Source of the DNA: Cycas panzhihuaensis
Lineage: Eukaryota > Cycadophyta
Direction of reading: 5' to 3'
DNA: 64,000 nt
Assembly: GCA_023213395.1 (NCBI GenBank)
Contig: CM041465.1
Span: 34,417,741-34,481,740 of the forward strand
Of this stretch, positions 33,203 to 45,748 are shown one piece after another. The number at the start of each line of letters is the position of its first letter. The first letter of the stretch is position 1. Made by a program: the position numbers and the translations under genes. Under the pieces are notes generated by a model that did not search any database, was not told where the DNA came from, and was given only the letters and a program-made list of their open reading frames with translations.

Positions 33203-35250
33203 TCTCTACTTCTTGTCCTTACCTTGTCCTTCCCAGCAATCCTTAACTAGTGGGCCATAAGTATCCTTGTAGGCCCCCTACATGTTTCTAATAGATGGTA
33301 AATCTCTTAATTTATAATTGCCACACCATTTGTCCTCCCAAAATCTAATACCTTCCCTATTTCCTAGCTTCCATATCAAGCCCCCTCTCCAAATGAGGGA
33401 GCCAGTAACCCCTCTCACCTCATCTATTAGGAAATACTTGTCCCCTAGATATTTCCTAGCTATGATGTTTCCCCATTGAGAGCCTTTCTACTTTACCAGT
33501 CTCCAGCCCAGTTTAACCAACAGAGCTCTATTAAAGAGCTCCACTCTCCTAACATTAAGCACCCCCACCCACTTGGGTTTAATTCTTTCTCCCAAGAAAC
33601 CAAATGTGTTCTATCTTTCTCCTTAGTTTGAGACTAGAGGAATCTCTTCAGGATGCCCTCTACGATTGAAGTGATCTTAATTGATATCTTGAAGATTGAC
33701 ATCAAATAAACTGGAATACTCTATAAAGAAGCCACTAAACTCTATATTTGACCTGCCAAGCTGAGTAACACCCCTTTCCAACCTGCCAACTTCCTCTGGA
33801 TCTGCCCCACAATGGGGCTCCAGAGGTCCTTACCTATATTACCCATAAAAAGAAGAATCCCTAGGTGAGTAGACAGGAGGGGCCTAGTGGGAATCTCCAA
33901 TACCATGTTGATCCTCCATTGAAGCCTTTCTGGTGTATTGATGAAGAAGATGGATCTCTTCTCCAGATTGATTTTTTGGTTAGAGGCCTACTCGTAAGTT
34001 TGGAGTCCAGTTTGTAGAGCCCTGACCTCCCCTAAGGAGGCCTTACCTAGAAAGATATTATCGTCAACGAACAAGTGGTGAACAATATTATCTTAGTTGG
34101 AGGAAGGCCTTAGATAAATCACCCACCCGATCCTCTTAGACTCCACTGTAGCCCTCCCTAATATTTCTGCCAATATAATAAAAAGATAGGGGGATAGGGG
34201 GTCTCCCTGCCTTAGTCCCCTAGAGCCAAGAAAAAAGAAGGACGATGAGCCATTTATCAGCATAGAAAATGAAGGACTAGAAATGCAACACCTCATCCAT
34301 TCCCTCCAGACCTCCCCAAATCCAAAGTTCTTGAGACAATTAAGAAGAAAGTCCTAAGCAACTCGATCATAAGCCTTGGACATGTCAATTTTTACTATCA
34401 TGCCTACTTCTTTCCTATGGTAGGTTGAATGAATCGTCTCATGGACTATTATTATACCATCCATAATTTGTCTACCTTTAATGAACCCATCCTAATTTGG
34501 AGAGATAATGGTTGGAAAGCAATCTTTAAGTCAGTTCACCAACAATTTAACTAGGATTTTGTATTTTAAATTACATAGACTTATCGGTCTGAAGTCCTCC
34601 ATGACTTCCACTCCAGCCTTTTTAGGGATCAAAACCAAAAAGGTATCCTGCCATTCCTTTAGAATTATTTTCTTTTCAAAAAATTCATTTAGTGCCAGCT
34701 TTAGATCTTCCCTGATAATATCCTAATATTCTTGGAAAAAACTAGGAGGAAAACCATCTAGCCCAGGGGCTTTATCCCACCCCATATTAAATAAAGCTTT
34801 CTCTATTTCCTCTAAGGTGAATGGCTCTGTTAGCCTTCTATTTTGAACATCATTAATCAACCTTTGGATACATCTCAAAAGGTCCACATGTAAATCCATG
34901 TCCTAGCATCCTGGTTCTATAAATAGCTCTTTAAAATAATCCACTATTGTTCTCCTAATTTATTCTTCTATCTCTTAAGTAGTACCCTCCTTACTACGGA
35001 GCTTACTTATTCTATTATAAGATTTGTGCCTCATCATTGACATATGGAAGAACTTCGTGTTCTTGTCCCCTTTCACAATCTAGAGCTCCCTAGATTTCTA
35101 CTTCCAATGGAGTTCCTCCTTAGCCAACACCTCTTCTAGCTCTTTTGTGGTCATACGCTCTCGCTAATCTATGGAATTTGACCTACCCTCCTCTTGGATC
35201 CTCTACTCCACCCTATTCAGCTCCTCCAAAAATCTTCCTTTAGCTTCAAA
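33203..35250 (-). pseudogene. LINE reverse transcriptase
   Basis: 34296-34093 contains GLRQGDPLSPYLFIILAEIL, the RT motif typical of plant L1s. The catalytic box FVDD follows at about 34070-34055. Upstream, about 34600-34350 resembles LIVKIDMSKAYDR-type and fingers motifs. The frame is broken by many TAG stops. Confidence 0.85.
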
Positions 35251-36160
35251 GATGTTGCCAAAAACCTCTTTGTTCCATACCTTAATCTGTCTTTTAATCT
35301 AATTTAGCTTATTCGATAATTTAAACATGGCATGCCCCATCACAGGGATACTCCACCACTCCTTGATCTGCTCCCTAAGATCAGGGTGATGCATCAACAT
35401 AAGTTCAAAATGAAAGGGGAATGCACGATGCTTGACTAGATATAAAAACTTTAGCATAAGAGGTGAATGGTCAGAATCCATCTTTGAAAGAGCCTCAAGC
35501 TTGATGTCCCCATAGAGGCGCATCCATTCATAATTGGCCAAAATCCTATCTAATTTAATCTGAATATGATTATTCCCCAGTCTCCTATTTGACCACGTGT
35601 ACCTGGCCCCCTTGAGGGGGATATCGATTAACACTCCTGTCTGTAAGAAGTTACTAAGGTCAGACATACTCCTAGACCAACCCTCATGATCCCCTTTCTT
35701 ATCCTCTAGGACTAGTGCCAAATTAAAGTCCCCTGCTACCAACCAGAGGTCTTTCCAATCTTTGTGGATTTCTACAATTCTATCCCACATAAATTTTCTA
35801 CCCTCTACCGTCGTAGGGCCATAAACATTGGACACCTACCATAGAATATTTATCCTTTTACAAGCTAAATAGACTGTAATGAAGTGCTCCTCATGGGCCA
35901 CCCTTAACCCTTGCCATAGATTTGGGTTCCAAAGAACAAGCATCCCGCCTGAGCCCAAAGATCCCTCTTTGGCCTCCATTTCAACCCTCTTCCATATCTT
36001 ATTTTTTATCCCCTTTTCCTTTGCCTAGTCTAGTTTTGTTCCTGTAGTAGCATTATATCCACTTCCATCCTAGTTCTCATATCCTTGATCGTTCTTTGCT
36101 TGGATGGGGCATTTAAGCCCCTAATATTCTAGGATAAGACCCTCATGGTCATCCTAGCCA
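35251..36160 (-). pseudogene. LINE apurinic-type endonuclease
   Basis: The open part at 35835-35299 (178 codons) has NVYGPT, WLVAGDFNLAL, GARYTWSNRR, LDRILAN and DSDHSPLMLK: the asparagine, aspartate and histidine motifs of L1 endonucleases. The N-terminal part (WGLKCPIQ, MLLQE region, about 36150-36050) is in another frame with stops. Confidence 0.88.
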
Positions 36161-36189
36161 CACCCTCACACATCACCTCCTGCTTCTAA

Positions 36190-37526
36190 GGAGTGGGCCT
36201 TCAATCACCCCCCCCCCTTAAGGTACTCTGGTATCCCATATCAATTTGGGATGCAGCTTCCTTTTCACAAGTCACTTTCCTAGATGGTCTGCCAACCCTT
36301 TTCTCGCTACCAAAGTCAGGGGATCTTTTCAGATCCATCTGGGTTGATTTATCTTTAGTAATCCATTTGCAAATCCCTCCTCCTACTTTCCCTGGGTCTG
36401 GGGTCCTCTTGGCCCTAGGTATCATTTCCTATGCCTCCCCACCCTCCTTGGCTGGGGGCCCTAGCTGCGCCTCCTCCTGGCTAGGGAACCGCTCCCTCCC
36501 CTCCTCTTCCTATGAGAGGTAATTCTCCTCCTCGCAATTATTTTCCTTCAGTGGGAACCTCCTCAATCCTTACTTCTCCATCTTGACATTCTAGCCCTTG
36601 TTGACCAACTTCTTAGCCTTTCAGGCACTCCAGTCCCTCTTCTTTACTGGGATCCCTACTAGGACATACCTTCACCACCTTTCCCTATAACATTTCTGCA
36701 CCATTGGGTAGGGCATCAATTATGTCTTCTCCTATCTTTGTGTTTTTAGTGTCCTTATGTCCCCCTTCCTTATCATTCCTAGTCAAGTTTGTTTCTCTTA
36801 GGCATTTTGACAGAACATGCCCCATATGTCTATACTTTAAGAATCTGAAACCCTCTAACTCATGTACTAACTTTTGGTTTATTTCCCATCCTACTGATTC
36901 TATGTCGATCCCTTCTGGAAGGTCACTATCAAGTCTTGCTAGGACACAAAATCTGGTATTTATCAGTCAAGATCTTTTTTCGTTATTGAGGCCATCGCTA
37001 GAGTCGAGATCTATCTAACCACCCTGGCCACCCCTTTTACCACTTCCAGGTTCCAAAACTACAATGGTAGCCCTGACATCTGTACCCAAATTGGGGCTTA
37101 TTTAACTAGAGGGACCTCCAGATCAAAATCTAGATGCCATTTCTCTAGGGTCATGGCCTTCCTTCAAAACATCCATGGGGATTTTAAAAGAATAATGTTT
37201 AGATCTTATTGATTAGCAAATCTAAAGAGGACACACCCCTTAGGCATGGCCATCACCTCCACTGGGTTCTTCGCTTTCCACTTGTTCCTGATCCATCCCC
37301 TTATAATATCTAGCCCTGGTCTGGGCCCCGAAAACCTCCCCAGCAAGTTATTTTCCCAATATTGTATTATTTTCTTAATTAGCTCCTTTAGTACTAAAAT
37401 TTTTATACGGTTGTCTTTTAGAACAGGGTTTATCACATATTCATCTAAACTTTCATTCCTCAGGGCATCAAGGTATGTCCTTCCTGAGGGAAAGGACTGA
37501 GTCTGGTCTGAATGTTGTTGCTCCAT
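36190..37526 (-). pseudogene. LINE ORF1 (DUF4283/zinc-knuckle type)
   Basis: 37526-37206 (106 codons) resembles the N-terminal domain of plant L1 ORF1 proteins (NRIKILVLKELIKKIIQYW, then LLGRF). A degenerate zinc knuckle (YRHMGHVLSKC, first Cys region lost) is at about 36850-36800. The region further down is charged and full of stops. It would bind LINE RNA. Confidence 0.7.
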
Positions 37527-38081
37527 TTAACTTACATAAAAACAAGCCCTAACATAAAAATAATTCTTTGTCGACTCACCTGGTTCCTTGTCCACCTAAA
37601 ATCTGGTCTCCAGAAGGTATCCAGCTTAAAGCACTAACTGTTTATATCCAGAGGTTTTCTCTCTATGCCTGCTCCTTTCCCCATGTTTTCTAATAGATCC
37701 CCACCACTGGATTCTCCTTGCATCACCATCGACCTGTCTACACCACCTCTAAATTCTCTGCTCTATAGTCACATCTAAGGCATAGAGCTTGTACAGCCTG
37801 CGGGTGAAGGCCCGCCCCTCTAAACACCCATGTCTCATCATCGATCTCCTATCCCATCCTAGACTTAACCCCCTATCTAGCCCGTGAGCTGGATCTGCAT
37901 GCCATGGGCCTCGTTGGCCCCTCACATCTTATACCCGTGTACCGAGCTCCCTTGGCCTCTTAAAAACTCCTGTCTTCATCACTTCATACACCTTCGGGCC
38001 TACTTGAACCTTAGAAACACCTCATCATCACCTCGTAATTGCCTTGTAATCACCGCCTTGGAGAGCTGAATTTATGTGTTT
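37527..38081 (-). other. LINE 5' UTR
   Basis: About 550 bp, more C/T-rich on the plus strand than its surroundings, with no domain. It ends exactly at the target duplication (38082), so the 5' end appears complete. Confidence 0.55.
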
Positions 38082-38095
38082 ATGGGTTTCAATAT
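38082..38095. repeat. Right target-site duplication of the LINE
   Basis: atgggtttcaatat, paired with 15243-15256. Confidence 0.85.
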
Positions 38096-38151
38096 GCTTT
38101 TATTATAATAGGTGTTGAACCTTTCTCTAGTTTATTTATATATTCCATATT
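38096..38151 (-). pseudogene. Gypsy C fragment upstream of RT
   Basis: The minus strand reads LEKGSTPIIIKAY, the conserved PGSTP-I-PYRYP segment just before Gypsy RT. It continues directly into 15256 when the LINE is removed, and into 45749 when Copia A is removed. Confidence 0.75.
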
Positions 38152-38449
38152 TGAAAAGTGTTAATATCACAAGGTCATTACATTAGTTGATTATTTCTAA
38201 AAAGGGTCTTAAGTGAACTTTAAATTAGATCACTTAAGTGAAATGTACTTTCATGTGTATTATGTGTAGTTTCATTTCATCTAAATCTAATGCTCCCTCT
38301 CTGAATATAAAAGTAAAAGCTTAATAGAGGAGGCTCATTCTTACCTCCCCATTTTGTGAGAGCTACTTTCTTTCTCTCAAGTCTCTCTTACTCCCATGTC
38401 TGCCTTTGTGTTTAGTACATAGAGATGAAGGATAGATCCACTTTTTTTA
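38152..38449 (+). repeat. 5' LTR of Copia A
   Basis: It runs from tgaaaagtgttaat to ccactttttt(ta) and matches 45451-45748. The terminal CA is now TA. Confidence 0.9.
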
Positions 38450-38451
38450 TG

Positions 38452-38463
38452 TGGTATTAGAGC
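38452..38463 (+). other. Primer-binding site of Copia A
   Basis: tggtattagagc, initiator-tRNA-Met type. Confidence 0.8.
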
Positions 38464-40503
38464 TTGCTTCCTTTATATTCCTCATTTACACTTGTAATAG
38501 AGCCATCACTTCCTTCTCCCCCATAATGCATATGGTAAAGGAGATTGTGAAAGTGGATTTAGAAATATTTTCAAGTTATTATGATAGCATATTTTGTATT
38601 GGTTTCTTTCCCTTTCTCTTTCACTAGTTTGGAAGCACAATACAAGGAATTATAAGGCCCAAGGATTCCAATCCTTTAGTGCCCATTCATGCTATCTCAT
38701 TTTTCTTTTTCTTTCTCATCTTTTTTATCCATTTAACAAGGGGAAATATTGCTGAATTTTTTTTAGCATTTAAAAGAATGATTGTAAGGGGAGGTTTTAC
38801 CTATTTTTTTAAAAGAATTTCGATCCATTTAAATATCCATCATTGTATACTCTCACCTTACCTATATTGGGATCCTAGTGATCAAAAAATAATGAAATTT
38901 TCATATGGTATCATATATTAATGAGATATTAGCAAGCTAAAATTTTTGTAGAAATAAAAGTATCTTATTAAATTTTACAGGTCTGCAAAATCTTCTACAG
39001 AGCTCTAATTGATGTGATTCTAATTATCAAAGATGAGGCTCTGAGTCTATTTCCTAACACAAAAATTAGCACCCAATTTTGATGTTGTATGAGGAAGTTA
39101 TTGTTGTTTTAGTGAATAGGAGTTTTTTTAGTAAGAATTCTAGAAAAATATAATCTCCTAACTTTGTGGGGCTACCAAAAACTTTTCAAAACTCACTTGG
39201 ACCTGATTCCACTTCTTAAAGATGAAGCTCTAACTCTAGATTTTAGCACAAAAACTAGCACTCCATTTTGTCATAGTGGGAGAAAGTTATTGCTGATTTA
39301 GTGAAGACTACTTTCTTTTGTATTAACCCAAAAAAAAAGTGAAGAAAATTTCTTCCTTCTTTTTATAAGGCTTAAAAGCTCATTGTAAAAGTGAGAAAAA
39401 AAACACCTGGATTAGAGCAATATCTGATGTCCTCACTCACTTATTAGCATTGCATTTCAACACTCTAAAATCACTTAAAGAAAGCACTCTAAAGACACTT
39501 CAAGCAATCACTCCAAATAAGCATTCTATTTTCAATTAAATGTACATTTGATGCAATTCGATAATGTTTTCACTCTTCCTAAAAGGAACGCATCACGTAC
39601 GCTATTTTCTGCCATCTTTTGCCTATTTACACACTTGCCAAGGTTGAGATACCTTGGTTGGTAGGATGCTGTGCCATAAAGGATGTGTAGGTTTCAAGTT
39701 GGGACTGGACTAAACCAGAGTATTGGTGAGGATTTGTTAGTCATACCATCATGCCTCAATCAGGGATCATCCTAATAACCAACTAAGAAAACTGAAACTT
39801 TAATACAAGATTAAAATATACCCAATCTAATATCCATCATATCCATGGGTATGCATGTACCACTCTTTATAGGAGGTATATAGCTACTCATTGGTGAACT
39901 GGGTGAGGATTAAGAGTACCTGGGCTCCCTTGTGACTTGGATTTCATCACCAAGCACAATTGCAGGTATCACGGGTGAAGGCCAACTTATGTATACTAGA
40001 AGCCTAGGCATCCCTTCAACAAACTCAACTACATGTTAGACATAGGTTAGAGGTTATTAGGTTGATTACACATCCTACATTTGAGTTTTAAGTTGTCTAA
40101 ACCCAATGATGTCAGCTTCTACATTGGCCTATAATCTTGTATATTAATCACTTACTTATTTGTAAAAAGTGATCCATAGTGTAATCACAATTATAGTGCT
40201 TCTCATATTCTTGCTGTGTCAGGTTAATATTTTTCACAAGTGTTAGTGACTAATTTCCATCATAGTACTTCTCATATTCCTATTGCGTCAGGTTAATATT
40301 TGTCACAAGTGTTGGTGACTTTTCTCTAAGTTGCTCACTTCATCTTTGAGCAACCATTCTCACTTCTTCTTCCTTCTACTACACTACTTCATTACATCTC
40401 TCATTTGTAAATAGTGATTGGTCATTTATTGTCATCACTTTTATAGTTCCTTATTCATTTCTTCCCTTCTCAAAAGACATCATTTCTTCACAGTTCAAGA
40501 AAA
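38464..40503 (+). other. Long leader of Copia A
   Basis: About 2.0 kb without domains. It matches 1-1689 inverted, and contains a tandem duplication at 40194-40320. The open stretch at 38679-38921 is not kept in the inverted copy. Confidence 0.6.
40194..40320. repeat. Tandem duplication in the Copia A leader
   Basis: Two units of about 65 bp, each containing tagt(g/a)cttctcatattc, gtcaggttaatatt and cacaagtgtt(a/g)gtgac. Confidence 0.8.
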
Positions 40504-43500
40504 ATGTGAATTGCATTCTAAAAGGGAAAGAAAATTAGGACATGTGGTTCACTGGTGTCAGAAATATTGCAAAGTATGAATGTATGTGGAGAGATAACTT
40601 ATAACCTATACCATCTGTTGCGGCTATAGCTACCTCATCTACTTCTAGAGGAGGTGCTCCAACTGCTCCTACTGAAGCTATAACTAAATGCCAATGGGAA
40701 CTTGATGATAATAAAACCTGTACAAGGATACTGCTTGTCACTAATTATTCCTTGCATAATCTCATTGATGAAGTTGTACATGATATAACATGGAAAGTTC
40801 TTAAAGTTCTTAAGAAGAACTTTGACACCAAACCAGACTTAGAATTTGTTCACTTAGTGCTAAAGATGAACAAATTGAAAATGCAAAAAGGACATGCAAG
40901 TGAGACAATCAATCTCCTTTATCCAATCAAGCAAGGCATTAATAAAGATTTTAAAAATCAATGTATTACATGGGCTTTTTTAATTCAGTCATGTCTTTGT
41001 ATCGTAGATTAGAAAAATCTATTAGGAAGTCTTCAATCTAGTGGCACTTTAAAGACCTTAAACTTTGAGGCTCTTGCTAATAAGTTCATTGAATTTGATA
41101 AGACCTTTGATACTAACTTTGCCATTATATCAGATCCAGTTGATGCTGCTTTTGAAGTGGAAGAAGATCTTTGGTATACCAAAAATCAAGGTCAATACTC
41201 TCGTAGAGGTGGTAATTCCCGTGGAAGAAGAAGAGGTAGACAACAAGGAAAATATCCTCTTGGTCAATAGGCTCCTTAACTCCAACGAAAATAGTCTTAA
41301 GGCTAAGGCCAAAATAATCAACCTGGACCTAGATCCAGTAATCAGAGATAATCCAACTAGCCTAATACTTCTTATGGCACTGGAAATCAAACAATTATGT
41401 GCCAAAGGTGTAATAGGAAAGGACATTATGCCAAAAATTATAGAACTTCCATCAATAAATTACCAAGTTATCAACAACACCATGGTGCACATAATGTTGA
41501 TAATACTTCTTTTGAAGATGCTTTTGGGGGAATGTAATTTGCTCATGCACACCTTTAAAGAATTATGACCACTTCATCAAATGTTGTTGATAGATCCACT
41601 AAGTATATTGAGGCTCATTATGGCTATGCTTATTCACTTTTGCCTTCACCACTTGGAGTTGCAAATGGTACCACCTCAAATACTTCATTGTGGATCATGG
41701 ATACCAGAGCAACACAACACATGACCTGTCATCACTAGTTCTTTTAGGATTTTGACTTTGAAGTTCGTGGTGTTATACACATGACTGATAAATCATCTCA
41801 ATCAGTTGAAGGACTTAGAACTGTTTGCCTAAAACTTCCAAGCCTTCCAGATTTTACACTTGTTGATGTTTTATATATTCCTGCTCTAAAGTAGAATCTA
41901 CTCTCCCTGTCCACCCTTGTCTCTCATGGATTTAATCTGAGTGTAACTATAAACAATCAAACTCTCTGTGTCATTCAACCTCCTTCAAATGCTATGGTTA
42001 TGACCATAATTCATGATGGAAAACTTTTTTGCCTAACTGGCTCACCATCCTCTGAAGCCAACTATGTTGATGATGACTCTACCTTTACCACAACCCTTAC
42101 TCCTCAAAAGTTGTCTCAAGTAGCCCTATGGCATACTTGTATGGGCCATATCAAAATTGATTATTTAAGAGAACTACAAGCCACTCTTCGTAGTTTGCCT
42201 AGGCTCTCCTCTAAGCCCTTCAAATGTGAAGCTTGTATTATTGCCAAATCTCAAAGACAACCTTTTCCTCATAGTCAGTGGAATTCTAGCCAACCTTTAC
42301 AGCTTGTACACTTAGATATATGTGGTCTTACACCCATCCCTTCTCTCAAATAGAAGTGGTACTATATTACTTTCATTGATGATTTTACTAAGAAAGTATG
42401 GGTTACTTTTCTTACAAAGAAATATGAAGCTTTTTCTATATTTCAAGCTTTCAAGGCCTACGTGGAAAATGAATCTGGATTCAAGATCAAAATACTCAAG
42501 ACTAACAATGGTGGTGAGTATACATCTAATGAGTTCAAATCATACCTACCTCAATATGGAATCAAACATTAGACCATTGTTGTAGGTACACCCCAGCAAA
42601 AAAGAGTTACCGAGCACATGAACAAGACCATAATGAACATGGCTTATGCTATGCTAGTATATAAGAATGTTCCTGTCTATCTTTGGGCTGAGGCTATCTC
42701 GATTGCTGTGTATTACATCAATACTATTAGTCCCTCCAAGCTCAACCCCTCTCTACATGAAATATGGTATGGACAAATCCCCTCTATCTGCCAGTTCAGA
42801 TTTTTTGTCTTTACTTGTTATGCTCATATTTTGGAGGAAGATAGAAATAAGCTCCAAGATAGAGCCATCAAAGGCATCTTTGTCAGATACCCTATGGACA
42901 AAAAGGGGTACAAGGTTTTCATACCTTCACATCATAAAATCATCATCACTAGAGATGTTATCTTTGCAGAGATTGAAGATCAATTACTTAGACTTGACTC
43001 TAAGATGCCTTCATACTGATTTAATAATACTAATGAATTTGATGTCCAAATTCTAAAATTTAAGGGGGAAGATGCTCAACAGTTGCTCAAAATCTTGGAA
43101 TCTGATAATAGAGCCTCAGAGGATACAAGTTGTGACTCCCATCCAATGTGTATACATCCAGCACCATCATTTGTGAATGGCTAAGTTGACAAAGGCAAAG
43201 ACATAGTAGAAGGATCATCTTCTCCAACATCTGTGGCTAGCCCATCTTCTCCAACATCGTCAACTTCCTCTATGCCAAACATTTCACATGATCCTTTTTA
43301 GGATCAAAATAAAGAGCAAGAGGCTGTGGAAATAAAAACTTCAATCCCAACTCGAGGTTTTCGTAAAGCCTACCAACTACACAAGGATATACAACCAGAT
43401 GAGGTAGGAAAAAATAGCACTAGAAGTGCCCATAGAGCAAGGATGCATGAATCACTTTTTGTTGAGCTTGAACCAACAGAACTGCACCTTGCTCTTAATG

Positions 43501-45031
43501 AAGAGCCCCTAACATACCAAGAATCTATAAAGCATGCAACTTAGAGAAATGACATGAATGAAGAGTACCAATCTCTTATCAAGAATGGTACATGGGAGCT
43601 TGTTGATCTACCACTTGGAAGAAAGGTAGTTCAAAATAATAGGTGTTTAAAAATAAGTACAGATCAGATGGCACCCTAGAAAAACACAAGGTGAGGTTGG
43701 TAGCAAAAGGATTCACGCAAAGAGAAGGTATCAACTATACTAAAATCTTTTCTCCTATAACCAAGTGACCTACAATCAGAACTCTTATAGCCTTGGCTAC
43801 TCAATAGAGTTGGAAAATCCACTAACTCAATGTTAAGGCTGCATTTCTCAATGGGGACCTTAAAGAAGAAATTTACATGGCTCAACTAAAAGGATATGAG
43901 ATTGTTGGTCAGGAGCATAAGGTTTACAGGCTCAAAAAGTCCTTGTATGGCATAAAACAAGCCCCTCGTACTTGGTTTATCAAGTTGTTTAAAAGAATGA
44001 GGCAACTTACATATGAGGTTTATGACTATCAAGATATTGATACAATATTATTCATCAAGCACTAAAATGATAAAGTCACTTACCTCTTAATCTTTATGGA
44101 TGACATGCTAATAATGGGGAATAGTGAATAGGTAATCAGCCAATTGAAGAAGGACCTTGCTAAAACTTTAGAATTATCTGACCTCAGGTTGATGGAATAT
44201 TACTTAGAAATTGAAGTAACTCAGAAGAATGACAAAATCTTTCTCTCCCAAGAAAAATATATCAATGATCTTCTGACAAAGTTTCAGTTGGAAGGTGCTC
44301 AACCAATGGATACACCTATGGAGCCTAATATTAAACTCTCAGATAATGGTGATATTAGGGAGGTAGACGCAATACTCTACAGGAAACTTGTAGGTAGTCT
44401 CATCTATACTACCAACACAAGGCCAGATAATGCACACTCTCTCAACATTCCTACAAGATTCATGACAAATCCTAAGTAAAAAGTTGCAATATAAGTGTTG
44501 AGATGCCTAAAGATGACCAATAAATGTGGTCTATTATATGAACCTAATGCAGAATTTAAACTTTATACACACACAGACTTAGACTTTGCTAGAGATAAAG
44601 ATAGAGGAAGATCTATATCTGGGTATATAACATTTCGTGTAACATCACTAATATCATGGAAATATAGACAGTAGAAGATAGTTACAGACTCAACTATCGA
44701 AGATGAGTATATTATTGCTTCTGAGATAAGAAAGGAGGTGATACGGCTTAGAAAATTATTGAATATATCAAATGCCACCTAAACAAGTTCTACTAGATTA
44801 CATGTAGATAATCAATCTATAATCCAAATGGATAAAAATCCTATATTTTATTCTCATACCAAACATATAAGTATGAAAGTCCACAAGATTAGAGAACTAG
44901 TTCATGATGGCACAATTCAATTGGAGTACTGCCCCACAGTAGATCAAGTAGCCGATATCTTCACCAAACCACTGAAGAGGGATAGTTTTGAAAGCAACTC
45001 AACCTTAGGGCCTCCATCTCTGACTGATTAA
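40504..45031 (+). pseudogene. Copia A gag-pol pseudogene
   Basis: Gag covers about 40504-41560 (NIAKYEC, LVTNYSLHNLI, KNFDTK), with knuckle CQRCNRKGHYAKNY at about 41398-41440, whose last Cys is now Tyr. The protease site is DTRA at about 41700, where DSGA is usual. The INT zinc region (LWHTCMGHI, CEACIIAK) is at about 42125-42245. The core has FIDDF (42377), KTNNGGEY (second Asp now Asn) and TPQQKRVTE. RT covers about 43560-44500, with LVAKGFTQREG, the VYRLKKSLYGIKQAPRTW motif and FMDDML (44094). RNase H is at about 44570-45000, with DNQS and DIFTKPL. Over fifteen stops occur, many TAG. Loss of catalytic INT and PR residues means it is inactive. Confidence 0.9.
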
Positions 45032-45450
45032 AGGAGATGATAATAGGACCATCATACTCTGTCTCATTCATGAAAACCCCTTATGGGTGTGGAAGGATAA
45101 GAGTAAGTCTCTACTCTATCCCATTCGTGAAAACCCCTTATGGGTATGAAAGGATAAGGGTTGTATTATTTTAAAAAATTGAAACCTAAAAGGGCATGGG
45201 GGATGACCAAATGGTATATGGAGACTCAGTAGATTTCAACTACAAGATTCATTGTACTGATTAGCTATCTAGCTTCATTTAAAGAGTCACTTGAGTCAGG
45301 TTAGTAGATTAGAAAATTTGTGGGTTTTCTTCCCCATGAGGGTTTTTCCCAAAAGTGCTATAGTAGTTTACTTTGTAAGAGGCTCAAATGAAGACCTCAT
45401 AGAATAGAATAAAATAGGATGAAATGACTTTCTACCATTAAAGGGGAGAT
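45032..45450 (+). other. Copia A 3' untranslated region and PPT
   Basis: No coding signal. Includes a tandem pair of about 55 bp at 45053-45165 (attc-tgaaaaccccttatgggt) and the purine run aaaggggaga just before the LTR. Confidence 0.65.
45053..45165. repeat. Tandem pair in the Copia A 3' UTR
   Basis: Two diverged units around gaaaaccccttatgggt and aaggataag. Confidence 0.75.
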
Positions 45451-45748
45451 TGAAAAGGGTTAATGTCACAAGGTCATTACATTAGTTGATTATTTCTAAA
45501 AAGAGTCTTAAGTGAACTTTAAATTAGATCACTTAAGTAAAATGCACTTTTATGTGTATTATGTATAATTTTATTTCACCTAACTATAATGCTCTCTCTC
45601 TCAATATAAAAGTAAAAGATCAATAGAGAAGGCTTATTCTTACCTCCCCATTTTGTGAGAGCTACTTTCTTTCTCTTAAGTCTCTCTCACTTCCATGTTT
45701 GCCTGTGTGTTTAGTGCATGGAGTTGAAGGATAGATCCACTTTTTTCA
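45451..45748 (+). repeat. 3' LTR of Copia A
   Basis: It runs from tgaaaagggttaatg to cacttttttca and matches 38152-38449. Confidence 0.9.

Larger units (their letters stand above)
31892..38081 (-). mobile_element. L1-type LINE with RNase H (main part)
   Basis: Non-LTR element on the minus strand: ORF1-like protein (about 37526-36190), endonuclease (about 36150-35250), RT (about 35000-33600), zinc-finger region and terminal RNase H (about 33200-32300), then 3' UTR. The UTR continues across the Tat insertion at 15363-15257. With that piece the length is about 6.3 kb, near full length for a plant L1. A 14-bp target duplication brackets the whole. No LTRs. Multiple stops, often TAG. Confidence 0.9.
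38152..45748 (+). mobile_element. Complete, decayed Ty1/Copia element (Copia A)
   Basis: A 7.6-kb element with 298-bp LTRs, a PBS and PPT, and gag-PR-INT-RT-RNH in Copia order. The LTRs differ at about 27 of 298 positions, mostly transitions. I could not find a matching 5-bp target duplication (atatt left, aaatc right). Flanks on both sides read as Gypsy C in the same frame, so the insertion site is clear. An inverted partial copy lies at 1-2002. Confidence 0.9.
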
